DNA of 64,000 nt from Lytechinus pictus (GCF_037042905.1 NC_087261.1:19793117-19857116), one strand, 5' to 3'; positions 1 through 11,448 are shown, numbered from the stretch's first letter. Translations and numbers: made by a program. The notes: generated from the letters alone by a model not told the origin.

Positions 1-881
1 CGTATTCATGGAGGACACAGCGGATGAGCAAAATTTCGCGGGTGGCTCCATCCGTTTTCATCAGCTCCAGAAAATGACAAAATTAGCAACAACAACAAAA
101 ATTGCAAAACAAAACAGACGTGAGTTGTATGTAGCGCGGATGTTAAACGGTTGTCCATCGCAAACCTTGCGGATGAAAATGGATGGAAATGGATGACAGC
201 TCCGAAGTGGTAAGCGGGGGTTTTATTTACGACATGCGTACGCTTATATCCATTTTATTTCCGTGCTACTAACGATGTATAGACGTTCCATGTACCATGT
301 CTTTCCTCCCTCTTTCTGCTGTTCAGCTTCAGTGGATTTGAGTAGCGAGGATGTCCAGAGGATCATGGGCGGAAATCCCAGGGGGGGACAGGGGGACGCG
401 CCCCCCTACTCAAAATAGTAGGGGGGCACAATATCAAATGTCCCCCTACTATTTTTGCTCTTTTGTGATGAAAAGAAATACATCAATCAATAAAAATCGC
501 GGGCTTACATTCAGCTTCTCGCATTGCATTTTGAGATTCTGTGTGTGGTAGAGTTTGGAGGGGTGCATGAATCGGAATATTCTAAATGTTGCTATCAATC
601 TTTCATCTCTATAAAAACTTTCCTTTTGGTTCAATTAAGCCACTGAATATTTCTCCAATGGAGCGTTTCAAGAAACATTAAATGCATGTCCAAAAAATCA
701 AGGGCGAATTCTTTCATTTACTACGGTTTAAAGTTGATTTGCATTCAACGCGACGGTTCAATTGCAACTCAACTTTCTTGCATCACCCAATGCACTCGAT
801 ATGGAAACTTGCGCTTCATTTTCAAATGAGCGGTTCTTGCAACACTCTCATTAGTTCTCTCTTGATTTCGTCTTGAATTAG
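1..881. other. Intron or upstream DNA of gene A1
   Basis: No exon could be recognised here. At about 359-450 there is a C/G-rich inverted repeat (CCCCCTACT against AGTAGGGGGG), typical of small repeat elements. The short open frames are not supported by codon pattern, domains or splice signals. Confidence 0.4.
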
Positions 882-1028
882 GTAGATCTCCAGACAAAGC
901 ATTTGGTGACTGGCGTGATAACTCGAGGACATCGCGATCTGCAGTGGTGGACTACATCGACTTGGCTAGAGTTCTTTGATGGTCAGTTTTGGAAATACAT
1001 TTACGAGGATGACTGCGGCTCTAGAACG
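882..1028 (+). CDS. Gene A1 exon: discoidin domain, middle part
   Basis: The 49-codon exon begins directly after AG (880-881) and ends before GT (1029-1030, GTAAGA). The translation starts VDLQTKHLVTGVITRGH and continues through WTTSTWLEF to EDDCG, which is the FA58C core: a V/I-D-L-G-type strand, the GVITQG-type turn and the W-T/V-T-S strand. The usual Gly of VDLG is replaced by Gln. The phase is 0-0, identical in length and phase to 29421-29567, with many residues conserved (VITxGH, WTTS, D-x-C-G). No stop codon interrupts it. Confidence 0.75.
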
Positions 1029-1928
1029 GTAAGACGCTACTTACCCCCGTCGATTCTGTTTTGAAAATGATGATAAAGATGGTGATGGCAAATTGGGGGT
1101 TTTGGGAGGTCTTTCATCTTGTCCATCGTGGTATACCGAAATATGGTGTCAAAGAAAATGCTAAATGCAAAATTGGAAAAGTGATGACGTCACACTTCGG
1201 AACTCTACTTCAAACTACTCTTTCAATGAATCTTACACGCAAATTGTTTAGTAAGCAGTTTTAGTAAAACTACCTAGCTAAAAAGGTAATACGTGCATCC
1301 ATCTTTAAAGATAATTTTCATAATAACTGTGATTATCATTATTATTGTTGTTGTTTTTTACTATTATGTTTAAAAGCATTGGTTAACGTGTGATTTGACC
1401 CTTACTAAAACCTAATCTGCAAGGTCCCACTTGTCACCTGTTTCAGTGAAAATCAATATCATGAATAAAGTGCTCCAAAAATGTGATCAAATATGGTGAA
1501 GATAAACTCCATACCTACTTCATCGTATTCATTCCATATAGTACAATTGTTATCCCCGAAAAAAAGTTAATTATGGTATCTTTTTGTTACAGATGTCTCA
1601 AAGATTCTGCTCCGATTTTCTTTTTTGCTAATACAACACACATCAACATTCAGATTTTTTCTTTTACGAGATCTTTGTGATGTAAAATAATGTCCTTATT
1701 CAAACTCATAATTTTGTGATTATCAATCGCGCCATTTTATAATTTGTTTCTGCTTGTTGCTCTCACCAGATTTTCCCAACCAATTATGACAACAACTCAC
1801 CGGTCACCATTCTGTTGCCTGTGCCTGTTATTGCAGTGAAAGTCCGCATATACCCAAAATCCTGGTCTACCCGGATTACACTTCGCTGTGAAATACTTGG
1901 TCGCGAGATAACTAACATGACTGACTAA
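882..1928 (+). CDS. Gene A1 (3' part): secreted/receptor protein ending in a discoidin (FA58C) domain
   Basis: Two coding exons, 882-1028 and 1770-1928, joined by a GT-AG intron, give the last two-thirds of an F5/8 type C (discoidin) domain and a stop TAA at 1926-1928. The upstream part lies outside the window or was not found. The exon pair matches the last two exons of gene A2 (29421-29567 and 30721-30864): the first exon is 147 nt in both, both junctions are phase 0, and both proteins stop shortly after the motif RCEILG. A1 and A2 are therefore tandem paralogues about 29 kb apart. FA58C domains bind carbohydrate, phospholipid or matrix at cell surfaces; the ligand here is unknown. An AATAAA at about 2373 could serve polyadenylation, but this is unproven. 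Confidence 0.75.
1770..1928 (+). CDS. Gene A1 terminal exon: discoidin domain C-terminal part and stop
   Basis: The acceptor AG lies at 1768-1769. The reading frame gives NYDNNSPVTILLPVPV, then VRIYPKSW and RCEILG, the usual C-terminal beta strands of an FA58C domain with the closing Cys, followed by a six-residue tail and TAA at 1926-1928. The A2 terminal exon has NYDNNTPVLIRL, IRIHPHSW and RCEILG in the same places. The stop right after the domain means the protein has no C-terminal membrane segment in this exon. Confidence 0.75.
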   Translation: MFPTNYDNNSPVTILLPVPVIAVKVRIYPKSWSTRITLRCEILGREITNMTD

Positions 1929-2675
1929 TATAGCCTTGATAGCTAAGGCACGTTTAAACTTTGAAAGCATGGACGACAAATGGGGTGGGGAGACGAGCCC
2001 CCCCCCCCCCCCACCCCCGTCCTCCCAAGGGACCAAACATCCCACGACACCATTGCTCATGTCTGAAAGTTATAAATAGACAAGGATTATGCTGAGATAA
2101 CACTTCAGTCTGTTCAAGTATACTTTAGATGAAGAATATATAGACAGCAAGAAGTATTCAAAAATGTCGTGTGGCAACTTTTGCTCTCTTACATTTTCAT
2201 TTTGTAGATGTACTTATAAATATTCTACGGTTATTCTATGGTGACGTCATAAGCAGATAAGCGTAATTGCCTAGAAAGAGGCGGGGGTAAAAATTGGGAA
2301 GGAGGAAATCTGCTAGTCAAGAAGGCATCGAGAATTTAAATCTGTTAATTGATTATTCATAACTATAATTGGTTTAAATAAATTATTTCGTATGCTGCAA
2401 GTGAGCAGCATTCAATCGATCGGTGAGCTGTCAATTAGCAACCAATACCTGAGCGAATGGACTATATGCGTGCAAAGCATACTTTCGCCCGCACGAATAC
2501 TGTGAAACAAAAGCAATTCTTGGTGAGATGATATTTGACGGTTTGCATGGTGATATGGACAATCGCGGGCTATGACATCATCAGCTCACCTAATGAATAT
2601 TCATGTAGACATACCTAGAACTGTTTCGCCGTAATAATGCATTTTTAGGTGGTATGTCTTTGACAGATCACCTAT
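1929..2675. other. Intergenic DNA downstream of gene A1, with a shared repeat module
   Basis: No gene is seen. A degenerate repeat module at about 2499-2572 (ACTGTGAAA, ATTCTTGGTGAGATGATATT, GGTTTGCATGGTGATATGG, CAATCGCGG) recurs at 8699-8770 and, in part, at 42912-42940. The poly-C run at about 1998-2012 is a homopolymer tract. Confidence 0.45.
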
Positions 2676-3599
2676 TAAGGACGTTCCACAGTTATGTTTG
2701 TGCGCATTATGATCTGCGCATAGTTTACACTCTGCGCGCTGACGTCACAATGGATGAACAGGTGATTAATTAGCTGCGGGTATGAGCTGATTTTTCTCAT
2801 CTTCTGCACTTTAACTGCAGATCCGATGTGTTATTTCATGAAGCTAAAAAGTGGAATTATTCCATGGACGATAAAAAAAAAAATTCTCTACAATTTCAAA
2901 ATACTTTACTCTGCAGTGCTGCCAAGAATCACGAATATTACCCCGAGTTTGAATAAATGGTAGAGTGGTTTTGATTTTTTCTTCACATAGATACAAAGTA
3001 TTCGGCGCATTTTTTGTGTTTTAAAAAGCACAATTGCTCTAATAAAAATGCTGATAGTTTAAAAACAAGCACATGAACCCCTATTTTTTAATGTTTGTAC
3101 CTCTTAGGTATACCTTCCTTTACAACTCTGCAAATTTTGGTGAAAATGACATGGATTTTGAATTAAGTGCAGCATTTATTGTACGTTTGTAGTTTGTTAC
3201 TGAAATTTCACATTTTTTAGATTGGGATTTTGTTATCTTTTACGCCATTTTTAAGAACTGGCAGTGCTGTTAAACTAAAAATTGCAAACAAATATCACTA
3301 TAGATAAATTCTCCATTTTAACGATCCAATTATTACCTCTCTTGCGAAATTTGATGACTTTTTCATGTATTTTGACTGAGTAATAAAGGTTTAAACTCAT
3401 TGGCCCGTATTCTGATAGCGTGGTTTAACTTAACCCTAGTCTAAGTGTGGTAATAAACTGCCATATTTAAACCTAGGTTTAAATTTCGTATTCCGATAGC
3501 AAGGTTTAAGTTAACCCTGGTCTAAGTGTGGTAATAAATCCTCAAAAAGTTAAACTCGCGCAGGGGGTAGTTTAAGCCTGGTTTAAATCCAACAAATCA

Positions 3600-5050
3600 T
3601 GGCCAACAATTTTTTAGAATTTATGCCTATATTGCATTTCGAGCTACTTCCTCAGTTTTTAACAGATTCTCATGAAATTTGGAACACACTTTGGTCTCAA
3701 GGTAAGGAGGTGTAAGAATTTTTTGTTCCCTTTTTCGGAAATTGTGTTGCCATGGTAACAGTATATTATGGTTCAAAATTTTGCCGTTTAAAATACTTAA
3801 TCAGTTTTCTACCAATTCTCAAGAAAGTTGGCTAACACATTGATTTTGAGGTAAAGATGTGCAAGACTCATTTTTGCATGTGTCGGAAATTGTGTTGCCA
3901 TGGTAACGGTATAGTATGACAAAAACTAAGCATAAATCTTGCTGTTCCAACTACTTCCTCAGTTTTTAACCAATTCTCGTGAAATTTGGCACAAACATTA
4001 GTCTTAATGTGAAGATGTGCAAAACATATTCTATGCCTAAAGTATATAAAAAATCGCGTTGCCATGGTAACATATCAAATATCGAAAATTAGGTGAAAAA
4101 CTTGTGGTTGTAATTACTTTATAATTTTCAAACCATTTCTCATGATATTTGGCACAGACATAAGTCTTGAGGTGAAGATTTGCAAGACACATTTTTGCAT
4201 GTGTTGGAAATTGTGTTGCCATGGAAACGGTATATTATGGCAAAAACTATGTAAAATCTTGCAATTCCAACTACTTCCTAAGTTTTAACCAATTCTCATG
4301 AAATGTGGTACAAACATTAGTCTTGATGTGAAGATGTGCAAAAAATATTTTATGTCTTTATAAAAAAAAATCATGTTGCCATGGTAACAAATCAAATATA
4401 AAAAATTAGATGAAAATCTTGTGATTTGAACTGCTTTATCAGTTTCCAACTGGTCAATTCTCTTAAAAATTTGGCACATACATTAATGTTGAGGTGAAGA
4501 TGTCTGACATATTTTTGCCTGTATCAGAATCGTGTTGCCATGGTAACAACATATTATATAACGAAAATAAGGTGAAAATTTTGTAGTTCGAACTCCTTCA
4601 TTAGTTTTCATTTTTCAACCAATTCTTATAAAAGTTGGCTCACACATTGGTTTTGAGGTATAGATCTGCAAGACATATATTTGGGTGTATCAGAAATCGT
4701 GTTGCCATGGTAACAACATATTACATAATGAAATTAGGTGAAAATCTTGCGGTTTGAACTCCTTCATTAGTTTTCATTTTTCAACCAATTCTTATAAAAG
4801 TCGGCTCACACATTGGTTTTGAGGTATAGATCTGCAAGACATATATTTGTGTGTGTTGGAAACTTTGTTGCCATGGTAACATCATATTAAATCAATAAAT
4901 GTGTAAACACATCTCGTGGATTGAACTTCTTCATTTTATGACATAGGCCTATGCTCATGAGAGTTAGAACACATAGGTTTTGAGGTAAAATAATCTGCAA
5001 GACACATTTTCTCATTCATCAAAATATGTGTTTGTATGGTAACTACACAC
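3600..5050. repeat. Tandem array of about 160-bp units, each with GTTGCCATGGTAAC
   Basis: The palindrome GTTGCCATGGTAAC starts at 3746, 3894, 4058, 4375, 4534, 4701 and 4867, with a one-base variant at 4215 and a decayed ninth copy near 5030. Start-to-start spacing is 148-167 bp. Between sites the units share phrases such as CCAATTCT..TGAAATTTGG, AGTCTTGAGGTGAAGATGTGCAAGA and TTTTTGCATGTGT. Minus-strand open frames over the array are repeat artefacts. The palindrome fits the RFX X-box consensus (GTNRCC, short spacer, RGYAAC); in vivo binding is inference. Confidence 0.85.
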
Positions 5051-5129
5051 ACCAAAATAAGATTAAGACAATAGTCAATGCTAACTGTTGTTTGGCTACA
5101 TAGAGAACTACATGTAGCTGTAGGCTTAG

Positions 5130-6330
5130 TTCTAGTTTTAAGGGGGGTGCTAGACCTCTAGATCTCGAACTACAGTCCCTAGCTTTAGATCTAGGCCTAG
5201 ATCTAGATTCTTTAGATCTAGTAATAATCCGTTAGATCTCTAGCCTACTTCTTTTGTCATGCCTAAGGTTAGATGAGTAGATCTACTGTAGACTAGCCTA
5301 CATTTACTATTTTTCGATTTAGAATCTAAATTGAGAGTCTACAAATCTCTAGATCTAGACCTATTACATGTAGACCTAGATTGATACAGATCTAGTTCTA
5401 GATCTAGATAGGGTCTAAGTTATTTAGTCTAGAACTAGGCCAGCGTTAGAGATTCTAGATCATACAGTAAGTCAGTAGACTAGATAGCACAGACTAACGT
5501 AAGGCCTAGATCTAAATTCTTACATAAATCTAGGCCTGGCCTAGTCTAGTCAAGACTAAGCTGTTGTTGGTCTAGGTTTAGGCCTGTTTTTTAGTCCTGG
5601 ACCTGGAAACCTAAACAAGTCCCCAAAAATATTTAAATAAAATAAAAACTCTTCAAAGAAACAGATATGGACCTAAAACAGGAGTAGAGAGATGTCATTT
5701 AGCCAGGCCTAGTTACTTGGCAAGTAATGGCAATGCATACATAGCAATAGTCAGATCTAACACTGTCTGTAGACAGGAATAACCGTCGTTTCTGGGGATT
5801 TATTGAAAAAATTCTGACATTTTATTGTCATATCACATTGCCTTGGTGAGAGAGGCCAACGGCAACGTAGACTGTCATACTCATCATAGACTCAGCGGAA
5901 CAATACAGAGACTGAAGCTCTTTGTCTAAGACAAATCAGATCTATTCTACTAGATTCTAACTAAGACTAAGGTTAGAATATAGATCTATATCTATCCCTG
6001 TCCCAAGGCTAAGCCAGCCTAATTCCTGAATGATGTTCTAGGCCTAGACCAATACTATAAATATGTATAATGTAGCCTCAGTCTCGGTTGCTCCACTAGA
6101 CTACGGTTTGCTTCAGGAAAGTAAAAAAAGTCAAAACAATGTTCAATTCTCCTCCAAACAATTGGGCCTAAGCTAGATCTAACTATACTAGCCTAGGCCT
6201 AATGTTAGACCCAAGACTACTCTCAAAAGTTACAAAAATTTCCCCTTACATAAAGTTAGAATAAAGATGTCGACCTCTTAACTTATTGTTTTAGATCTAT
6301 AGGACTAGAGTCTAGACTCTAGTCTAGAGT
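5130..6330. repeat. CTAG/AGATCT-rich low-complexity tract
   Basis: About 1.2 kb is dense in interleaved words such as TCTAGATC, TAGATCTAG, AGGCCTAG and GACTAG, with no fixed period. It forms the central part of the 3402-6832 element. There are no open frames of note. It looks like an expanded degenerate palindromic hexamer repeat. Confidence 0.6.
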
Positions 6331-7051
6331 GGGTGAGGTGAATCTATTCAATTTAGATTTTGACAAACATGAAAAGCAATCAATGGGACTGATACACACA
6401 AAACTATGCAGGTCACTCGGTTTGGGATTGAAATGTTTTAGTAATTAAAAAAATATAAAGATAATCTGAATGAAAATTTCTTACCATATATGGGTGATGA
6501 ATGCTTTTCTTTCACTACAATAGTTGTAATTAGTTTCCATAAAATTTAAATTTTTAAGAAAAAACAACTTTAGTGACATTTTTTCAACTTTGTTGCAATC
6601 ATCCCTGCAGCACTAATTTACCAAAAAGGTGCTAGTCTTGGTTAAAAGAGGATTATTATTTCCAAAAAGAATTTAAACCCGGGTTTAACCCAGGTTTAGT
6701 TAAACCTGGCTATCAGAATACCAAAATAATTAAACTACACTTAGACCAGAGGTGAGGTTTAGAGGAGGTTTAGTTAAACCAGGGTTAACTTTAGACTAGG
6801 GTTAAGTTAAACCTGCTATCAGAATACGGGCCATTGTAGTAATCTTGGGCGGTCTAAAAATGCCAAATTCTTTTGAATGCGCAATTTTTAAGAACATCAA
6901 TTTAGGTGAACTTTGAAGCTCTATAGCAAAAAATCAAGCACATGGACCTATGTTAATTTTTGCATATTTCGAATATTAAGGTTCTAAAGTATCTATGAGC
7001 AAAGTTTGGTGAAAATGACATGGATTTCACTTTAACTGTGGAACGACCTTA

Positions 7052-8269
7052 ATTTCGTCAAAATTTTTCTTTATTTATTTTTAATGGCTACATATTTGTT
7101 GCCAAGATATCTCAAACTTGGCCATGTCAATTTCATTGAATTTCATGTCATCAATAGGATCTGTCATGGAAACGTACAAATAAGCTTTTCAATGTCATCA
7201 GGTCATGATGACGTCATCTAGACGCCATTTTGTAAAATCACATTATCAATCATATCTCCATTATCAATTATCAAAATATAACAATATTTACATCACATCA
7301 ACTTCAGGTTAAAGGTCATCAGGTCATGTCATCATAGGTCACCTGAAGGTCACGACGCGCGCGTACGTGCGCGTCAAAATTTTAAAATGCTCAAAATCAC
7401 TTTTTGACCAAAGTAGAGTACGTTTCAGGTCATTTTAAGCATTTCAAAAATTTGCGCGCACACACGTATGCGCGCGCGTTTCCGCGCGTAACGCCATAAC
7501 GCAACGCAGAAACACCATTTTTTTATATCATTGCATTGATAATATAATTCTGAGCAATTTGATACCTTGATCAACCTTCTACGACCATTAATAACGAAAT
7601 TAACACCCGTTAAACTTTGCAGCACGTGTGCGCGCGAGCTCTCACTACAGGCCATATATGGGCAAAAACATGTCTATTGAAAATTCACTGTAGCTCTTTA
7701 AATAGTCCGTTGACCCCAATTTTTTATTTCATATATCGATAGAGTATGAGTTGTAGATTTAATTTCATGTCACCATTGTCGCTCAATTTGATCATGACGT
7801 CATCAAAATTGCGCCTAAACTGAAAATTTTATTTTTTTCAAAAATGACGTCATCAAATTTATGCAAATTTGATCATAACTCCGTAAATATTGATCGTTTT
7901 TCGCCCAGATTTCGATATAATGTAGTTCAGATGGTAGTCTTTTTCCTTAATAACATGAATTTTCATTTTGAAAAACGCATCATGGCGTAAAATAGCGATG
8001 AAAAGAGGCATGTCATTTTTCCTCATTTTGCGTGTAATCTCTATGGGACATGACTTTTTCTCAAAACTAGATTCTACATTCCTCTATTTCGTGAGATATA
8101 TCTCAATTTTTTCTTCTTAGTTATCCCTGAGCTTTTATAATGATGTAGCTGAGATTCTAAGCTTTCGGAAGTGTGCACTTCATTTTTTGATCAGATGCCG
8201 GGATCATGCCCGTTTTTCGCTTGCAAAATTGGATTTGCAATTCTCAAATTTGCTTACTTGTAATCTCTA
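7052..8269. other. Intergenic repeat-derived DNA, no gene seen
   Basis: The stretch contains repeated ATGACGTCATCAAA-type phrases (about 7208, 7795, 7845) and a CG-alternating patch (GCGCGCGTACGTGCGCGT near 7357, CGCGCGCGTTTCCGCGCG near 7471). It looks like a degenerate mobile element without recognisable ends. The open frame at 7425-7655 minus is not supported. Confidence 0.35.
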
Positions 8270-8400
8270 TGGTGAATATCGTGGCTCAATGGATAACGCA
8301 CTTGACTTGCGTTCTCGGGGGCGCAGGTTCGAGTCCTGGGGTGAACAAGATGATTTTTTTTTTCTTTCTTTCTTTTTACCACCTCGTACATGATCCTTTA
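8270..8400 (+). mobile_element. tRNA-derived SINE head
   Basis: An RNA polymerase III A-box-like TGGCTCAATGG (8282-8292) and a perfect B-box GGTTCGAGTCC (8326-8336) are spaced as in a tRNA, followed by a T-rich tail at about 8350-8377. The would-be anticodon arm does not fold cleanly, so this is read as a tRNA-derived SINE rather than a functional tRNA gene. Confidence 0.6.
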
Positions 8401-8698
8401 TGATAATTAAAAGGTATGAAAGTTAAAAGTTAGCAAGATAAAACAGATTATAATTACTTTTTTCATATCACATGTATTTTCATATATCAAAGAGACCCTT
8501 TTCACAGTGCTTTATCATCTCCCGTCTTTCACAAGTATTCCATCCATAATGAACATTCCGTTGTCATCATGAAGATCATATTGATCTCCATGAACATGGC
8601 AATGGTGATCATGATGGCGAGAATAAGGACAGACCACCTAATTCGTCCGCATGACGAATTAAAATCTAGTTTAATTTGTTTTTTCTTTCGTCTGCATA

Positions 8699-8900
8699 GT
8701 ACTGTGAAAAGAAAGCTATTCTTGGTGAGATGATATTTGACGGTTTGCATGGTGATATGGCCAATCGCGGAAGTATCTTGCAGTGGCTAGTCCTAAAAAG
8801 GACTAAGAAAAACGGACAGGGGTTGAAGACAAAATCGATAGGCGAGGAAGTGGATGTTATAAAAAGTAGAATATCTTTCGGAATTGAGTGTACTCAGTGT
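8699..8900. repeat. Copy of the histone-3'-end-like repeat module
   Basis: The module starts with ACTGTGAAA, then GGTGAGATGATATTTGACGG, GGTTTGCATGGTGATATGG and CCAATCGCGG. It then has a perfect 7-bp stem with a 4-nt loop at 8788-8805 (minus strand TAGTCCT TTTT AGGACTA). On the minus strand CAAGATACT follows the stem (8772-8780), matching CAAGAAAGA at six of nine positions. Further on, GATAGGCGAGGAAGTGGA (from about 8839) matches the arm of the hairpin element at 42899-43437, which has GATAGGCGAGAAAGTGGA. The start is also shared with about 2499-2572. Confidence 0.6.
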
Positions 8901-9065
8901 GTACAATCATTATTCTTTTGGTTCTGTAGAACCAGTATTCTTTGTGCTTTCTAACATTCTGCCATAAAAAGTGTGAATAATTCGATTTGAAGAAATCAGT
9001 CCCAGTTTAGTAACAACATAAGCATTACACTTTTTCGTTGGTGACGTTTGTTTTACCTGACTACT

Positions 9066-9247
9066 GAGAAAGCATGAATGTACGTAGGTAAGCAACCAGA
9101 GGACCGAAGGCTTCAGGTCCTCTTTGAGGGACCTGGTAATGAGTACAGATGCCTTCCCAAAAGGCAGTGGCAAAGTGGGAATCGAACGCAGGTCAATGAA
9201 ATCAGAAACACTTGCTCTATACCGACAGAGCTTTGACATCTTCATTT
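9066..9247 (-). mobile_element. tRNA-derived SINE, family B
   Basis: Shares AAGCATGAATG, AAGCAACCAG, GAGGGACCT and GTGGGAATCGAA with the copy at 36912-37112. The complement of GGGAATCGAACGCAGG is a decayed tRNA T-arm/B-box, placing the element on the minus strand. No coding content. Confidence 0.55.
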
Positions 9248-10237
9248 CATAGTCTTGGTCTACGACTCGATTCTGGAATAAAGTGGCGTAACATTTGTGT
9301 CAAATCTCTTGATTTTAAAATCCTACTCTGTAAGGGTCTAAATAATCATAATGTACACTTTTGTTCAAATCCATGACAATGATACCCTTCTTAGTAGAAT
9401 AAAAGTATATTCAGTATCTAATCGCAATGAAATTTGATCGTTACTCCAGAAAAGGCTTGTAATCATCAAAAATTTATATTAATACTAAATTAGTATTTTA
9501 AAAGTTAATTTGAACCTCTAGTAAAAATATTCTATGCAGTCATACAAAAGGAAAATGCGTTTTGTTCCGAAATTGTATCGTAGAATGGTCACAAGGTGTG
9601 TCGTGGCCTAGGCATACGATGGCATATAAAATTACTTTGGTGATATGCATGTTATTGATATATTGATTTATTTCTTTCGTCTTTCTTACTGTCAGGATGT
9701 AGAGGCAGGTAAGTGGTCTGGGCCCAGTAACACAAAGGTTAGCGATTAATAGAACAATTCTGATTGGTTTCTAGTCAGTCTACTGAGCGAAATGCGCATG
9801 TAACAATCAATGATGTGTGACTCAAGTAAGGTCTCGGACTCAGGTCTTTCAGGATATGTCTATTCAAGATATATATATATATATATGTTCTTGCCGCGAC
9901 TAAATATGAAAGTTGACGTATTAAACAAAAGGATTTCTTGGCGTTCAAATGTTAAGTAATTGCAACTCTCGACATAAAGGGACTCTTATGTTTCTTGACG
10001 GATTAACTCCCTCTACGTTCGCTGGTGATCATATCACACTCTCTCACTACATGATAGATTTACAAGACAAAACGTCAAGTCATTAGAATATATGCTTCAC
10101 TTGTTCATTTAAATAATTAAATTCAATAAATTATTCTCAGTATCAGTGTTTCTTTCCTTCATTTCAAAACTTTTTTTCGTTGTGGCGGGGGGGGGGGGGT
10201 ATTCAGTGCCGTTCGACATAGGAGTGGAAGGGTATAC
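9248..10237. other. Intergenic DNA, no gene; single TIR fragment at 9718-9760
   Basis: Nothing coding was found. At 9718-9760 the words GGGCCCAGTAACACAAAGG and TTAGCGATT match the repeat end at about 31829. A short (TA)n is at 9872-9888 and a poly-G/C run near 10188. Confidence 0.35.
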
Positions 10238-10406
10238 TGGTGGGTGTTTCATAAATCTGGAAGTTTGAGACTTAAAACACGACTGGGGTTCCTTTCTTTT
10301 GGTATATAGTATACACCATTGGCGATAGTTTAGCGCATAAGAAAGGTTCACCTGTCGTTCTTTAAGTTGCTCTCAACTTACGAACAGCTTTATGAAACAC
10401 CCACCA
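10238..10406. mobile_element. MITE with TGGTGGGTGTTTCATAAA termini
   Basis: The left end TGGTGGGTGTTTCATAAA and the right end TATGAAACACCCACCA are inverted copies, 169 bp in all. A single-ended relative (GGTGGGTGTTTCATAAAATG) lies at 53330-53350 in a gene B intron. No coding capacity. Confidence 0.7.
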
Positions 10407-11448
10407 GAATTGAGAATACATTGTCACACGGTGTCCACAAAGTAGCCTTTATGAAGACGCCATTCATCCTGTTAAAGGGCTCTGACTTAACAGCGTGAAG
10501 ATAGTTTTACACTGTGGATAACTCGACACTGTGAATTGTCTTAGTGTTTTCGTATTAAAGTGAACTATGTGAAAATTTGATTCACACTTTCAAAATGCTC
10601 AAACTTGTCAGCCTGAAAACACTGCGGGACGCTGTACTTCCAGTAGGTTATATAATATAGATATCCAATCCATTAAAGAGTAATGAGACACACAAAAATA
10701 CTCATCAAGTCCTTTTAATGTTTCCTCTGATTTCATTTGCCAAACTGTCCAACTCAAAAACATATAGATGTTGATCAATATGGCATAATTATCTTTATTG
10801 ATTTCGATATTGATGATCTCGTGAGTTTATCTGGAGCACTCAGACCTTGCCATTGTTCATTTCTTCAATATTCGGAAGAAGCAGATCATTCCCTTATCAG
10901 GAAACGTATTTATGACTTGCTGAATACATGTTTTCAATTAATTGCAGTCGAGTTGAACGCTGTAGATTCACATGTATACCCTCGTGGTCACTTTCAATTG
11001 GAAGTCAATCATTTAAATCAATTCCATTTGATTCGACCCCTACCTAATTTATGTCAATAACGGTATTGCAGAAATAGACCAAGCTGTCGATATTACGTAC
11101 TTGATTAGATGATAAGTAAGTCAAAATAGTTCTTTGGCAGCATAAAATTTGACATGTTGAACAACTACATTTTTCTGGAAAATAAGGTAACGGATAATGA
11201 AGTTTGAGGTGATTCACGTTTGAGGCTTAACCCCTCCCAAATCATCTTGTCACAAAACAAAGTCACCCTTGATATAGGCCTACATATATACGTTTAAATG
11301 TGAGCCCCCCCCCCCCCCACACACACACACACCCGACCACCCCTACTTTCGCTATGTCAACGTCGACTTAGATCAACGTTTCGAAAGGAAAAGTAAACTT
11401 CGATTTATCGCAGAATACCAAGGGCTTAACCAAGAGGCGTCTAGCGTG
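10407..11448. other. Intergenic DNA; unassigned 107-codon open frame
   Basis: An open frame at 10737-11060 (+) has no recognised domain, signal peptide or splice context and is not called as a gene. A poly-C/(AC)n microsatellite lies at about 11307-11333. Confidence 0.35.

Larger units (their letters stand above)
3402..6832. mobile_element. DNA transposon with GGCCCGTATTCTGATAGC termini
   Basis: The left end starts GGCCCGTATTCTGATAGC and the right end finishes with its complement GCTATCAGAATACGGGCC. Similarity continues for tens of bases (TTTAACTTAACCCTAGTCTAA on the left). It is flanked by ATT on both sides, a possible 3-bp target duplication. The interior holds the 160-bp array and the CTAG-rich tract described separately. 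No transposase reading frame is visible, so it is non-autonomous. A 311-bp relative with the same GGCCCGTATTCTGA end lies at 62960-63270. Confidence 0.75.
2676..7051. mobile_element. Outer inverted-repeat element containing a second transposon
   Basis: A 19-nt inverted repeat bounds this region: TAAGGACGTTCCACAGTTA at 2676-2694 and its complement, with one mismatch, at 7033-7051. Related text occurs inside both flanks: TTTGGTGAAAATGACATGGA appears near 3137 and near 7006, as an imperfect direct repeat. No transposase was recognised. The best explanation is an old non-autonomous element into which the 3402-6832 element inserted; the class is unassigned. Confidence 0.5.

Noticed and set aside
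1-196. Open frame at the left window edge as a gene A1 exon
   Set aside because: No discoidin or other domain similarity and no donor fitting the 882 exon.
3868-4479. Series of minus-strand open frames with repeated peptides
   Set aside because: They follow the 160-bp tandem repeat and are interrupted in each unit.
3746-4880. Regular palindromic repeats reminiscent of a CRISPR array
   Set aside because: Units are about 160 bp and related along their full length, with no unique spacers; the context is a eukaryotic transposon.
8279-8345. Possible functional tRNA gene
   Set aside because: A- and B-boxes are present but the anticodon arm and acceptor stem do not pair well; a SINE head is the better reading.
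10737-11060. 107-codon open frame
   Set aside because: No domain, signal peptide or splice neighbours; one frame of this size is expected by chance in 64 kb.
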